Of a stretch of 64,000 nucleotides of DNA, positions 1 through 8,934 are shown piece by piece (positions within the stretch are counted from its first letter, which is position 1; each line of letters opens with the position of its first letter). A program made the position numbers and the translations under genes. The stretch is from Hirschia maritima DSM 19733 (lineage in GTDB: Bacteria > Pseudomonadota > Alphaproteobacteria > Caulobacterales > Hyphomonadaceae): positions 62,001 to 126,000 of the forward strand of contig NZ_KB899547.1 in the NCBI RefSeq assembly GCF_000378345.1, in the 5' to 3' direction. A model generated the notes under the pieces. That model made no database searches and was not told where the DNA came from. It was given only the letters and a program-made list of their open reading frames with translations.

Positions 1-164
1 TGGCCCAACAGGTCGAAGCACAGGAAGCGGCACAAGTGCCATTGGGTCGCCGGGGCGTGACATCTGATATTGTGCCTTGGATTTTACGGTTTGGAAGCAC
101 CGAAAACGAATGGCTCACGGGCCAAGTTCTGACAGTTGATGGTGGTTGGTCCTTGCGATCTTGA
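1..164 (+). CDS. SDR-family oxidoreductase, C-terminal fragment
   Basis: The open frame enters from the left edge (first full codon at base 3) and stops with TGA at 162-164. The readable tail ends ...WLTGQVLTVDGGWSLRS. The pattern TGQxLxVDGGW(S) is the usual C-terminus of short-chain dehydrogenase/reductases of the FabG type, where it closes the Rossmann domain. The catalytic SxnYxxxK part lies outside the window, so substrate and cofactor cannot be judged. The MerR gene follows about 95 bp downstream on the same strand. Confidence 0.85.
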   Translation, partial: AQQVEAQEAAQVPLGRRGVTSDIVPWILRFGSTENEWLTGQVLTVDGGWSLRS

Positions 165-258
165 TTCACAGGCCGGGTTGCAGGCGACTGCACCCGGCCC
201 AAACTTGATTTCTACTTACAGCCCTTTCATATATATCAAGGTTGTTGGAGAATTTGGT

Positions 259-627
259 ATGCAAGCAAAAGAAGCTGCGGAGCGGCTCGGGATAACGCAG
301 CGTATGTTGCGCCACTATGAGAAAAAAGGCCTTTTGGAAGTCAGCCGAACGCTAAATGGCTATCGAAGCTATAGCGACGCTGATCTGAGAAGAGCTGGCC
401 GTATCCGCGACTTTATCGCAACCGGATTCTCAACCCGTGAAATCCGCGCCATGAGCGCATGTCTTTCGGATGACGGAGCTGGCCCTTGCGAAGGCGGCAT
501 TGAAAGGTTGACCGAAAAGCTTGAACATATCGACCGGCTTAGAGCAGAACTTGACGAAAAGCGCAGTGCTATCATCGACAGACTTGCGGAACTGAGAAGT
601 GAGCTGGCACCCCTAAACAGCCATTGA
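259..627 (+). CDS. MerR-family transcriptional regulator
   Basis: This 122-aa protein has an N-terminal MerR winged helix-turn-helix (residues about 1-70: MQAKEAAERLGIT, then RHYEKKGLL, then a GYRSYSDADL wing) and a C-terminal antiparallel coiled-coil dimerisation helix (about 80-118). MerR proteins activate promoters with over-long spacers. The open frame runs upstream to 136, but only the ATG at 259 has a good ribosome site (TTGGAG at 245-250) and gives a normal family length. Two cysteines, C68 and C77 (C-x8-C), lie between the DNA-binding and coiled-coil parts and could be an effector site, but this is not the canonical CueR or SoxR arrangement. The preceding SDR gene may be its neighbour in an operon. 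The effector is unknown. Confidence 0.85.
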   Translation: MQAKEAAERLGITQRMLRHYEKKGLLEVSRTLNGYRSYSDADLRRAGRIRDFIATGFSTREIRAMSACLSDDGAGPCEGGIERLTEKLEHIDRLRAELDEKRSAIIDRLAELRSELAPLNSH

Positions 628-766
628 GTTGTTTAGTGGTAACGTCCGATTTGTCAGCATACCAGCTGCTAGCATGTCTACAGCTAACCGGCCGTTAAAG
701 GGCCAATATATACCACCCAGCTATCTCAACCATTCAAATTCGCACACCTCTAAGTCGCTTCCAGCC

Positions 767-775
767 TGTGGATAA
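767..775 (-). promoter_or_regulatory. DnaA box (TTATCCACA on minus strand)
   Basis: The plus strand reads TGTGGATAA, the exact complement of the high-affinity DnaA box TTATCCACA. It is followed by AT-rich DNA (780-797). No cluster of further perfect boxes is visible here, so I read it as a single regulatory or titration site, not an origin. It lies about 35-45 bp upstream of the folded region at 812-972. Confidence 0.5.
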
Positions 776-810
776 GTGTGTTAATCTTTTAAAATACAGA
801 CAACAGTCTT

Positions 811-980
811 CATTGGCTTGGTCGGATATCTGAAGGCGCTATCGCCAGTGCCCACCTACTAAGGTGAGAAGTAGGGCTTGCTTACAAGTCACATCCGATG
901 GGAAACAAAAAGCCAATATGCACCCCGACAGAGGGTTTGGCCAGAATGATTGGCTCGGGACCTGACGGGGTGTTTCTGTG
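811..980 (+). ncRNA. putative structured small RNA, unassigned family
   Basis: Nested complementary arms are visible. ATTGGCTT (812-819) pairs with AAGCCAAT (910-917). TCGGAT (822-827) pairs with ATCCGA (893-898). Inside lie GGCG/CGCC (835-838 with 843-846) and either CCTACT/AGTAGG (855-860 with 870-875) or CACCT/AGGTG (853-857 with 862-866). A second long hairpin follows: CACCCCG (921-927) pairs with CGGGGTG (966-972), enclosing an inner GCCA/TGGC stem, then TTTCTGTGTTT, which could act as a terminator. I could not match it to 6S, SRP, tmRNA or a known riboswitch. Strand is inferred from the U-rich tail; the minus strand folds as well. Confidence 0.4.
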
Positions 981-981
981 T

Positions 982-1371
982 TTATAGGTCTAGTTCTTTC
1001 TTTTCCAAACGTTTAGCAAAATCCATGCATTCACGCTTAGTGGGGTGTTTTGATCCAATAAGTTCATATGCGTATTGAAGAGCTGCTGCATTGAATGCAT
1101 TTTTCTCTGTTTGTGATGGTGGGGAAACCAATATATCTGCCGCAAGCTTTGTAATGAAGTCTGAATTTCTACGATTGAAGTCAGCAGCGGATCCCGCAAA
1201 AGATTCAAATTCATCTTCGTGCTTTAGTTTAACGATACATATAGCAGTGGCATTTTGAACGCCGCTATAATACTCAAATTTTTTCAGTTCAGATTGACGC
1301 GTTTCCTCATCTGGACAAGCTGTGAGAAGCAGTGCGAGACACAATATTGGAAGAGATGCTTTCATTTGCAT
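982..1371 (-). CDS. small lipoprotein of unknown function
   Basis: This 129-aa protein begins with a short basic and hydrophobic signal ending in the lipobox LTAC (Cys19), so it should be lipid-anchored after signal peptidase II cleavage. The mature part is hydrophilic, has further cysteines, and shows no motif I recognise. It lies downstream of the TauE-type gene on the same strand with a gap of about 42 bp. No function is proposed. Confidence 0.7.
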   Translation of the reverse strand: MQMKASLPILCLALLLTACPDEETRQSELKKFEYYSGVQNATAICIVKLKHEDEFESFAGSAADFNRRNSDFITKLAADILVSPPSQTEKNAFNAAALQYAYELIGSKHPTKRECMDFAKRLEKKELDL

Positions 1372-1413
1372 GACTTTAAGCGCTAAATTGTATTTAGCAA
1401 CTAGTAGTGTGTT

Positions 1414-2163
1414 TTAGTAAAACGCTTCAAATATCAATTTTGCGCCCAATACACACATCATGACATAGATGAATTTATAAAAGCGGGCGGTTTCAATGCG
1501 CCTTACAATCATCACGCCAGCCAAGGTGGCTAGAATAGCCAGAGGCAATAGTATGGCGGATGTTTTTAGATTGGGAATGGTCATTTGTCCAAGAGCTAAA
1601 AATGCCGGTACTTTGATCCAGTTTACAAAGCCAAACACGATGGATTTTGTGCCGATGAGCAGGTCTCTGGGTAGTTTTTGTGGAAGTATCCACATGTAAA
1701 AGGGCGGACCTCCGGCATGAGCTATTTGGCTTGTGAAACCAGTAATCGTGCCGAAAAAGAGCCCTGATCCGATATTGGATTTTTTAGGGGGATGTTCTTT
1801 TTTGTGGAATGTTTGCCAAAGATTGCGTGCACCGAAAATTAGCGAGATCGCGCCAACAGCCCCCATAATGGCATCTTTGGACAACATATCTGCATATAGG
1901 TATCCAAGATATACACCTAGGCTCATGCTGGGGAGCATGATGAGCGTAACGCGCTTGTCTATTGTTTTGCGATAGGACCAAATGCCCACTGCGTCCTGAC
2001 AGATGAGGATGGGTAATAGGATTGCGGCCCCGGCGACTGGATCTCCCCCAAGTGCCATGATGGGCATGGCAAGCGCGCCTATACCTGCAAATCCGCCTTT
2101 GGATAATCCAGTGACAATAACGGCGAATGCGGCGCATAAATAGAAAAATATTTCAGGGGTCAT
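1414..2163 (-). CDS. TauE/SafE-family membrane exporter
   Basis: This 249-aa protein is made almost wholly of hydrophobic helices (about 7-8). The N-terminal repeat carries the family pattern VTGLSKGGFAGIGALAMP (about residues 14-31), and the second half carries FTSQIAHAGGPPFYMWILP. TauE/SafE (DUF81) proteins are inner-membrane transporters linked to sulfite, sulfoacetate or other small anions. The real substrate cannot be told from sequence. A TTG-initiated extension to 2193 is possible, but the ATG at 2163 begins directly before the first membrane helix. The gene precedes the small lipoprotein at 982-1371 and may be transcribed with it. Confidence 0.87.
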   Translation of the reverse strand: MTPEIFFYLCAAFAVIVTGLSKGGFAGIGALAMPIMALGGDPVAGAAILLPILICQDAVGIWSYRKTIDKRVTLIMLPSMSLGVYLGYLYADMLSKDAIMGAVGAISLIFGARNLWQTFHKKEHPPKKSNIGSGLFFGTITGFTSQIAHAGGPPFYMWILPQKLPRDLLIGTKSIVFGFVNWIKVPAFLALGQMTIPNLKTSAILLPLAILATLAGVMIVRRIETARFYKFIYVMMCVLGAKLIFEAFY

Positions 2164-2222
2164 GAGCTGGCGATATCGCTCACAGGGTGGCAAGTCAATT
2201 CGGTTAGATTGAAAGAGTTACT

Positions 2223-2738
2223 TTATCTATCGGGACGTATACTCACGCTATCCATAAGCGAACCCGCAGCAAAGGCCGCAAAGTAGGTTACCTGCGCAGG
2301 ATCATTGCGAACAGCAGCGTTTTGAAGCTTGAATGCCAACACTGTGTCTTTGGAATAGGTTGGGGTGCCGAAAGTTTGGATGAAGGCATTTTCAACGGCT
2401 GGAACTTCGCCTGGCGAGATATTGATATGCGCTATAGCAAGTGCGCCATCTACGAACACAAACTCAGCTTCCCGCTTTGCTCCAAAGAATTCTAACCCAG
2501 TGCAGTCTATTTGGGCTTGTTCTTCAATGCTGGCAAATTGCGGTGGATCAATAATATAGCTTTCAAGTGTATCGCATTTACTTGAAAGCTTTTGCTCAAC
2601 TGCTTTGAGAGGTGCGGCAAACTCAATATAGGACGGTTTTTCCACTGACATCGGATCAGATGGGCCGCCACATGCGGACACGAACAATATTGCACTTGCT
2701 ATAGTTGAGAGTTTGCGAATTGATTTAACCGATGCCAT
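2223..2738 (-). CDS. lipoprotein, paralog of the next gene upstream
   Basis: This 171-aa protein has a signal peptide ending VSAC (lipobox, Cys23), so it is a predicted lipoprotein. The body matches the neighbouring 2800-3330 product along its length: PPQFASIEEQAQIDC against PPSIPNVESQWQIDC, KREAEFVFVDGAL against KRLAEFVFVNDAL, and FGTPTYSKDTVLA against FGAPTTSKDTILA. Two cysteines in the body (about 55 and 79) are shared and could form a disulfide. I do not recognise the family. The same-strand order and a gap of about 60 bp point to tandem duplication. Confidence 0.75.
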   Translation of the reverse strand: MASVKSIRKLSTIASAILFVSACGGPSDPMSVEKPSYIEFAAPLKAVEQKLSSKCDTLESYIIDPPQFASIEEQAQIDCTGLEFFGAKREAEFVFVDGALAIAHINISPGEVPAVENAFIQTFGTPTYSKDTVLAFKLQNAAVRNDPAQVTYFAAFAAGSLMDSVSIRPDR

Positions 2739-2799
2739 TTGCGACTCCAGTGCCGATTGCCTTTGTGAGCTATCATATCAGGCAATGGCAGCTTTTTCG

Positions 2800-3330
2800 T
2801 TAATCGCGGTCAGGCAGTTTGTTGATACGGTCCATAACGAAGGGGGCAGCTGTTTCGCTGTAATACAGTGCTTCGGGGGTGTCGTTGCGCACAGCGGCGA
2901 AGTTGTTTGCGTAAGCTAGGATTGTGTCTTTGCTGGTCGTGGGAGCACCAAATTTAGCTGTAAATGCTTTTTCAAGTGCCGGAATTTCATCTGCTTCAAC
3001 GAGTATCCATGTCAGCATGAGAGCATCATTTACAAAAACAAATTCGGCCAGGCGTTTATCTCCAAAATATCCAAAGCCTTGGCAATCAATCTGCCACTGA
3101 CTTTCTACATTTGGGATACTAGGAGGATCGATCTGACGTACATCTACAGAAGAACAATACCCATTTAAGGCCGTTTGAATTTCACTGACCGTGCTGCCAA
3201 AGGAAATTTGTGACGGCTTGCCAACGTCCATGGAAATGCTTTCCTGCTGCTCTATAGGGTTGCAAGCAGACAAAGCGATAGCGGCGACGGCTCCTGCCAT
3301 GCAGGACCGAAAGGTGTTTATAGATGACAT
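2800..3330 (-). CDS. lipoprotein, paralog of the next gene downstream
   Basis: This 176-aa protein has a signal peptide ending LSAC (Cys23) and the same domain as the 2223-2738 product, with the conserved core QIDCxGfxyFGxKRxAEFVFV followed by FGxPTxSKDTxLA. It is the upstream member of the pair. A strong hairpin at 3353-3390 separates it from the M13 peptidase gene, so the pair probably has its own promoter. Function is unknown. Confidence 0.75.
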   Translation of the reverse strand: MSSINTFRSCMAGAVAAIALSACNPIEQQESISMDVGKPSQISFGSTVSEIQTALNGYCSSVDVRQIDPPSIPNVESQWQIDCQGFGYFGDKRLAEFVFVNDALMLTWILVEADEIPALEKAFTAKFGAPTTSKDTILAYANNFAAVRNDTPEALYYSETAAPFVMDRINKLPDRD

Positions 3331-3352
3331 ATTGTTATCCTGTTGATTTAAG

Positions 3353-3390
3353 CACCTTCTTCCAAATGATGCTGTTATTGGAAGAAGGTG
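3353..3390. terminator. 13-bp perfect inverted repeat after the M13 peptidase gene
   Basis: CACCTTCTTCCAA (3353-3365) and TTGGAAGAAGGTG (3378-3390) form a perfect 13-bp stem with a 12-nt loop. It lies 12 bp beyond the M13 peptidase stop codon (3402) on the minus strand. The following T-run is poor in that direction (CTTAAATC), so termination is likely but not certain. Confidence 0.6.
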
Positions 3391-3401
3391 AGTGCTTTCT
3401 G

Positions 3402-5594
3402 TTACCAGATTTTGATGCGTTTCTCCGGCGGTAGATAAAGTGCATGGTCCTCGGTCACACCAAATGCTTCATACCAAGCATCAATGTTACGAACAGGACC
3501 ATTTACGCGGAAATAAGGTGGTGAGTGAGGGCCAGTGATCAGATGGGATCTCAGAGCTTCATCTCGACTTTTTGAGCGCCAGACTTGCGCCCAAGACATG
3601 AAGAAGCGTTGATCTCCTGTTAGGCCGTCTATGACTTTGTCTTCTTCGCCGTTTAATGAAAGTTTGTAAGATTTATATGCAAGTGACAATCCGCCAAGAT
3701 CACCAATGTTTTCTCCTAACGCGAGTTGACCATTTACACAGGTTTCACCGTCATCTAGCGGGCAGAAACCATTATATTGGCCAACCAGTTCTTTTGTCAG
3801 ACCTCTAAAGCTTGTTAGGTCATCTTCAGTCCACCAGTTAGATAAAGAACCGTCAGCGTTGAACTTTGAACCTTGGTCATCAAATCCGTGTCCGATTTCA
3901 TGGCCAATCACGCCGCCGATTGCACCGTAATTCACAGCTGGGTCTGCGCTGATATTGAAGAATGGTGGTTGCAGAATTGCTGCCGGGAAAACGATCTCGT
4001 TGAATAGCGGGTTATAGTAAGCGTTGATTGTTTGCGGTGTCATGAACCACTCATTGCGGTCCATTTCTGTACCCAGTTGTGAAATGTTATCTTTCCACTG
4101 CCAATCAGATGCGGCAATCTTATTGCTTAATGCGTTATTTGAAACTTCAAGACTGTCATAAGTTTCAAATTCTTCAGGGTAACCGATTTTTGGATTGAAT
4201 GTATCAAGTTTAGCTTTAGCCTTGCCGCGCGTTTCATCGCCCATCCACTCTAGCTCTTTAAGGTTGTCAGCCATTGCCAAGCGGAGGTTTGAAACCAGTT
4301 TATCCATTGCGGCTTTGTTTTCTTCAGGGAAGTGGCGCGCGACGAATTCTTTTCCGATTGCTTCTCCAAGAATGTTTTCTGTAGCAGAAACTGCGCGTTT
4401 CCAGCGCACGCGTTGTTCTGGTGTTCCACGAAGCGTGTTGCCGTAAAAATCAAAGTTCGCTTTATCGATTTTTGTGGGAAGTACGGAAGAATGGTCAGAC
4501 AGGAAATGTACCGTCAGATATGCCTTCCAGACAGAAAGATCTGTTTCCTCGATGATTTTGAACATTGCTGGGAAACCACCACCGAGTTTTTGTCCATCTT
4601 CTTCTGTCAATCCAGCTGAAGCGAGCTCTTCCGATGTCGGCGGGATTTCACCTACGATTAGCTGCTTTTCGTCTCCTAAACCCAATCCAGTCATAAAGGT
4701 TTTTACTGGGAATGAGTTTGCCATGCCGGCCAAATCATTCATCGAGATTTTGTTGTAGGTGATTTCAGGATTACGGCTCATTGCGCGATCCCAGTGCGTC
4801 GCTGCCATCTTGGTTTCTAGCGCCATAATTTTGGCTGCTGTGTCAGCAGGAGTGGGGTCTTTTGCTTCTGTTAGTAAGAAAGTTAAAAGCTCTACATATT
4901 TGGCGCGGCGTTCAACAGACTTTTCATCGTCTTTAGTGTAGTAATCACGATCCGGTAGCCCCAAGCCTGATAGGCTGGATTGGAAAATATATGTGTCCGT
5001 TTCTTTTGGGTCAGCAAAAACATATCCGCTAAAAGGAGAGGCATATCCTGCTGCAGCGAATGTGCTCGCTAGGTCGTCCATATTTTCAATTGCATTTATA
5101 CGATCAAGATATGGTTGTGCGGGTGCAAGCCCAGCTTGGTTTATGACATCCAAATCAGAGAATGTTTTGTAGAAAAGACCAATTTTTCCTGACGAGGTAG
5201 AAGGATCAGCATCGGCTTCGGCAAGCTCTTCGATTATCTTGCGCACGCGCTTTTCAGAATTCTCTCTGAGCAAAGTGAAGGACCCGTAACGGGACTTGTC
5301 TGCTGGAATCTCAAATGTATCGTACCATTTTCCATTCGCATACCGAAAGAAATCGTCTCCTGCAGCGACATCTTTATCCATTGAGGACAGGTCTAGCCCG
5401 TAGGGGCCGTATAATTCTTCTAAAGTTGCCTCTTTAGGAGCAACTTTTGTAGCGGTCTCAACAACTTTTTCTGCTACTGCTTCTGTGACAACTTCTGCTG
5501 AGCTTTGATCTTCAGTTTTGGTGTCCACAGTTGCGCAACCTGTTGCTAAGGACAGAGCGACAATTGAAGTTGCGAATTTTAGTTTGTTAAGCAT
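3402..5594 (-). CDS. M13-family zinc metallopeptidase, lipoprotein
   Basis: This 730-aa protein is a neprilysin/PepO-type M13 peptidase, a family that cleaves oligopeptides outside the cytoplasm. The signal peptide ends ATGC (lipobox, Cys19), so it is predicted to be membrane-anchored. The catalytic half shows NAYYNP (substrate binding), the zinc motif HEIGH (about residue 565) and ENIGDLGG, which supplies the third ligand Glu and the Asp of ExxxD. The C-terminus carries the family pattern VRNIDAWYEAFGV. A ribosome site GGGAG precedes the ATG at 5594. The linker after the lipobox is rich in Glu, Ala and Val. Length is typical of the family. Confidence 0.95.
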   Translation of the reverse strand: MLNKLKFATSIVALSLATGCATVDTKTEDQSSAEVVTEAVAEKVVETATKVAPKEATLEELYGPYGLDLSSMDKDVAAGDDFFRYANGKWYDTFEIPADKSRYGSFTLLRENSEKRVRKIIEELAEADADPSTSSGKIGLFYKTFSDLDVINQAGLAPAQPYLDRINAIENMDDLASTFAAAGYASPFSGYVFADPKETDTYIFQSSLSGLGLPDRDYYTKDDEKSVERRAKYVELLTFLLTEAKDPTPADTAAKIMALETKMAATHWDRAMSRNPEITYNKISMNDLAGMANSFPVKTFMTGLGLGDEKQLIVGEIPPTSEELASAGLTEEDGQKLGGGFPAMFKIIEETDLSVWKAYLTVHFLSDHSSVLPTKIDKANFDFYGNTLRGTPEQRVRWKRAVSATENILGEAIGKEFVARHFPEENKAAMDKLVSNLRLAMADNLKELEWMGDETRGKAKAKLDTFNPKIGYPEEFETYDSLEVSNNALSNKIAASDWQWKDNISQLGTEMDRNEWFMTPQTINAYYNPLFNEIVFPAAILQPPFFNISADPAVNYGAIGGVIGHEIGHGFDDQGSKFNADGSLSNWWTEDDLTSFRGLTKELVGQYNGFCPLDDGETCVNGQLALGENIGDLGGLSLAYKSYKLSLNGEEDKVIDGLTGDQRFFMSWAQVWRSKSRDEALRSHLITGPHSPPYFRVNGPVRNIDAWYEAFGVTEDHALYLPPEKRIKIW

Positions 5595-5644
5595 GAAAAT
5601 CTCCCGTTTATAAGGAATAGCTAATAGGTTCCGCTACAGAATGT

Positions 5645-5679
5645 AAACAAACGCACAAGATCATTTTGTACGTTTGTTT
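5645..5679. terminator. inverted repeat downstream of the RND operon
   Basis: AAACAAACG (5645-5653) pairs with CGTTTGTTT (5671-5679), and ACAA/TTGT continue the stem inside after one mismatch. It sits between the end of the permease gene (5695) and the start of the M13 gene (5594). It could be the operon terminator or an operator of the M13 promoter. No clear T-run follows on the minus strand. Confidence 0.45.
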
Positions 5680-5694
5680 GATTTCATGAGCTAA

Positions 5695-8600
5695 CTACTC
5701 TGCGGGTGCAGGTAATCTGTCAGCATCTGCATCACCTGAAGTGTCGAGAGTGTCATCGTCAAATGTTTGGCCAAGTGGTTGGATTTTGTCTGGACGTAGT
5801 CCTCCAAAATACCAACGCATTGCCTGCTTTAACCATGACATACGGCGACCAATTTCAACTCCAATTGCGTATAGAGACGGCACAAGAAGTAGACTTAGGA
5901 AAAGAGCGAAGATCACCGCACAACCTAAAGAAACAACCATCGGCTTCAGGAATTGAGCCTGCATAGAGCGGTCCAAAATCATTGGCAGAATACCGATGAA
6001 TGTTGTTACCGAAGTAAGCAATATTGGGCGGAAACGAGATACACCAGCTTCTACCACAGCTTGGAAAGCTCCAACACCATGTGCACGACGTTTATTTAGA
6101 AAATCGATGAGCACGAGGTTATCATTGATCACAACACCAGCCGCCGCAGCGATACCAAATATTGAGAACATGGCCATTGGAACTCCAAGTAATGCATGTC
6201 CAAATACGGCCCCCGCAAAACCAAATGGAATGGCCGACATGATAAGCAGGGGTTGTGCATAGGATTTAAATGCAATGGCCAAGAGACAGTACATCACAAA
6301 GAAAGCACCCAATTGCAGCCCTGTAATTTCTGCAAAGAATTCAGCTTCCTGTTCAGCAGAACCTAGTGCTCCTGAAGTCAGACCTGGATACTTTTCTTTT
6401 AGACCTGGCATGAAGTTTTGGTTTATTGTGCTGATGATGTCGCGTTGAGCTTCACCTGCAACATCTGCGAAGACGGAGACAGAACGCTGACGTTCACGAC
6501 GTAGGATACGGTTGATGCCTGGTGCAAATTCCACGTTGGCAACTTCCATCAATGGAATTTCGCGTCCATCAACCGTTCGAATACGAAATTGGTTCAAACT
6601 GTCCAGCGAACGACGAGCTTCGCGTGGAAGCTTCACCATGACCCGTACATCATCTCCTTCGCGTGGGAGGCGTTGGACTTCTTCACCATAATATGCTTGG
6701 CGAACTTGGCGAGATACATCACGCAAGGTCAGGCCGAGGCTTTCAGCACCAGGTTTCATTGTGAGACGAATTTCTTGTGCCGCAGCAGAGAAATTGTCAC
6801 CTACATTGTGAGCTTGAGCATATGTTCCAAGGTGGATACGAAGCTCTTCTGCTGCTTGACGCAGGACCTCTAGGTCTGGGTGATTTAGAGCAAATCTTAG
6901 GCGTGGGTCACCGTCGTTGAAGGAGAACGCAAATTGAGCATCTTCAGCATCAGGAATTTCACCAGTTAGTTCACGAAGCTCTTCTGCCAGCGCTTTGGTT
7001 GATACTTCTCTTGGGCGTATCTCGGGAGCTGCAAGAGCAATCCAAGACATAACTTGTCCTTCGGAAGCAACCATTGATGCGTCACGGACAATATCAAAAT
7101 CTAGTTCACTCCATTTTTCATTTTGTGAATCTTTTAGAGCATCAATACCGGCGCTAAGTTGAGTTTGTACCTGTGATACGCGTGAGAAGGGGGTTCCATT
7201 CGGCATGTCAATTTGAACAAAGATGAAGTCACCTTCAGTTTCAGGTTCAAATTTGAAAGGTACCCAACCGTGTTGTACTAGACCTATCGCGAGCATAAAT
7301 AGAGCGATAAATCCTGCAGCTGTGGCGTAACGCATTTTGATCGCGAAGATCAAAATTGGTTTATAGACCGTGCGGGCAACCCACAAAAGACTGTCGGCAA
7401 TTGAACGTTGGAATCTTGTAAATCCAGCACCAACTTTTGAGCTGAGTGATTTGCCACCTTCTGTTTTTTGCTTTTTCAAATGAGCAAGGTGAGCAGGAAG
7501 GATCAGGAATGCTTCTACAAGAGAGAAGGTCAGAGCAGCAATCACGGTGAGTGTAAAGTTCTGCGTGAACTGACGCGCACCTCCTGAAATTAGGGCCCAG
7601 GGTGCGAATGCGATCATTGTGGTGATCACACCAAACATCACTGGTTTTGCAACAGCTTTTGCACCGTGGATAGCTGCTTCAACGCCTTCACGTCGTCCGC
7701 TCTCAACTTCGGTGTGAATACTTTCACCGATTACGATAGCATCATCAACGACAACTCCAATCACCAGTAGGCAGGCAAACAATGAGAGGATGTTGAGTGA
7801 TACTCCCATGATTGGAAGGAGGAAGAAACCACCAGCAAATGCTGTCATAATCCCAATAGCCACCCAGAAAGCCACAATTGGGCGAAGGAATAGCAAGAGG
7901 ACGATCAGAACCAGCAGAGTACCTGTGACAGCAGAATTGGATATGATTGAGATAAGTTTGCTCATAAAGTCGTGGTCAGACCACAACAAATTCAATGTAA
8001 CAGACTCGGGAAGAGTTTCGTTTTTCTCTTCCATATATTGTTTGATGGCCTCGGAATATTTGGGCAAGTTCATTTTTTCGGTTTGTGCCATCATAATGAA
8101 AGCAGCTTTCCGACCTTCAAATGAAGTGCTCAGGTCAGCGTCGACAAACCCATCGATAACGCGAGCAACATCACCCACGCGAATTATTCCACCATTTTCA
8201 GTTTGCTGAATGATTACGTCATTGAACTGTTCAGCTGTGTCAGCAAGATTTCTTGTTTGAATAGAAACATCACCAGTTTCAGTGCGAACCTGTCCGCCGC
8301 TACCGTTCAATGAGCTGCTACGAATGGCTGTCGAAATATCATCAAATGTCAAACCATATTGGCGCATTGCACTTTCAGAAACTTCAATCGTGACTTCTTC
8401 GGATAATGTTCCTTGAACACGCGCTAGCTCTCCGCCTGGTATTCTGGCAATCTCGTCACGAATTTCGTCAGTAATGCGCTTAAGTTCTCTCGAGCTTATG
8501 TCACCGGCAACAACTAAACCGAAATATTCGTTGTTATTCTTCCACTGTTGAACTTGTGGGCGGAATGATGAGGGGGGGAGGTTATTGATTGAATCAACGC

Positions 8601-8934
8601 GTAATTTGATTTCATCAAGGAATTTTTGAGTGTCGACCGAGTTTAGTGCTTTAATGTTTACGGTTCCGCCGCCTTCATAAGCGATGGAAGTCATGCGTTC
8701 GATGCCATCTACATCGGCAACAGCTTCTTCAATTCTAACAACGATTTGTTCTTCTGCATCTTGAGGAGATGAACCAGGCCACGCGATAGTGACAGAGGCA
8801 CCAGCAAATTCACCACCAGGGAAAACTTCTTGTTCAAGTCTGCTAAAGCCGAATAGTCCTCCGGCAACACAGCAGATCATCAATAGGTTGGCGGCAACTG
8901 AGTTGCGCGCCCAAAATGAGATAATACCACCCAT
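5695..8934 (-). CDS. RND efflux transporter permease, AcrB/HAE1 type
   Basis: This 1079-aa inner-membrane proton/drug antiporter has two repeats, each with a membrane helix followed by a large periplasmic loop and a bundle of helices (about 12 in total). The fourth helix has the proton-relay pair in GVVVDDAIVIGESI. It forms the central trimer of a tripartite pump with the adaptor and outer-membrane factor encoded directly upstream. Its ATG overlaps the adaptor stop by one base (TAATG), which indicates translational coupling. The C-terminal tail is acidic and Asp-rich. The substrate cannot be inferred. Confidence 0.95.
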   Translation of the reverse strand: MGGIISFWARNSVAANLLMICCVAGGLFGFSRLEQEVFPGGEFAGASVTIAWPGSSPQDAEEQIVVRIEEAVADVDGIERMTSIAYEGGGTVNIKALNSVDTQKFLDEIKLRVDSINNLPPSSFRPQVQQWKNNNEYFGLVVAGDISSRELKRITDEIRDEIARIPGGELARVQGTLSEEVTIEVSESAMRQYGLTFDDISTAIRSSSLNGSGGQVRTETGDVSIQTRNLADTAEQFNDVIIQQTENGGIIRVGDVARVIDGFVDADLSTSFEGRKAAFIMMAQTEKMNLPKYSEAIKQYMEEKNETLPESVTLNLLWSDHDFMSKLISIISNSAVTGTLLVLIVLLLFLRPIVAFWVAIGIMTAFAGGFFLLPIMGVSLNILSLFACLLVIGVVVDDAIVIGESIHTEVESGRREGVEAAIHGAKAVAKPVMFGVITTMIAFAPWALISGGARQFTQNFTLTVIAALTFSLVEAFLILPAHLAHLKKQKTEGGKSLSSKVGAGFTRFQRSIADSLLWVARTVYKPILIFAIKMRYATAAGFIALFMLAIGLVQHGWVPFKFEPETEGDFIFVQIDMPNGTPFSRVSQVQTQLSAGIDALKDSQNEKWSELDFDIVRDASMVASEGQVMSWIALAAPEIRPREVSTKALAEELRELTGEIPDAEDAQFAFSFNDGDPRLRFALNHPDLEVLRQAAEELRIHLGTYAQAHNVGDNFSAAAQEIRLTMKPGAESLGLTLRDVSRQVRQAYYGEEVQRLPREGDDVRVMVKLPREARRSLDSLNQFRIRTVDGREIPLMEVANVEFAPGINRILRRERQRSVSVFADVAGEAQRDIISTINQNFMPGLKEKYPGLTSGALGSAEQEAEFFAEITGLQLGAFFVMYCLLAIAFKSYAQPLLIMSAIPFGFAGAVFGHALLGVPMAMFSIFGIAAAAGVVINDNLVLIDFLNKRRAHGVGAFQAVVEAGVSRFRPILLTSVTTFIGILPMILDRSMQAQFLKPMVVSLGCAVIFALFLSLLLVPSLYAIGVEIGRRMSWLKQAMRWYFGGLRPDKIQPLGQTFDDDTLDTSGDADADRLPAPAE

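Larger units (their letters stand above)
628..981. other. 354-bp gene-free stretch with DnaA box and RNA-like folds
   Basis: No credible coding frame is present between the MerR gene and the convergent lipoprotein gene. The stretch holds a perfect DnaA box (767-775) followed by AT-rich DNA, then a set of nested inverted repeats (812-917) and a long closing hairpin (921-972), described separately. Confidence 0.6.

Noticed and set aside
767-797. Replication origin
   Set aside because: There is a single perfect DnaA box with AT-rich DNA, but no cluster of boxes and no typical origin genes next to it.
811-980. 6S RNA, SRP RNA or cobalamin riboswitch
   Set aside because: The conserved words of these families are not present; kept only as an unassigned structured RNA.
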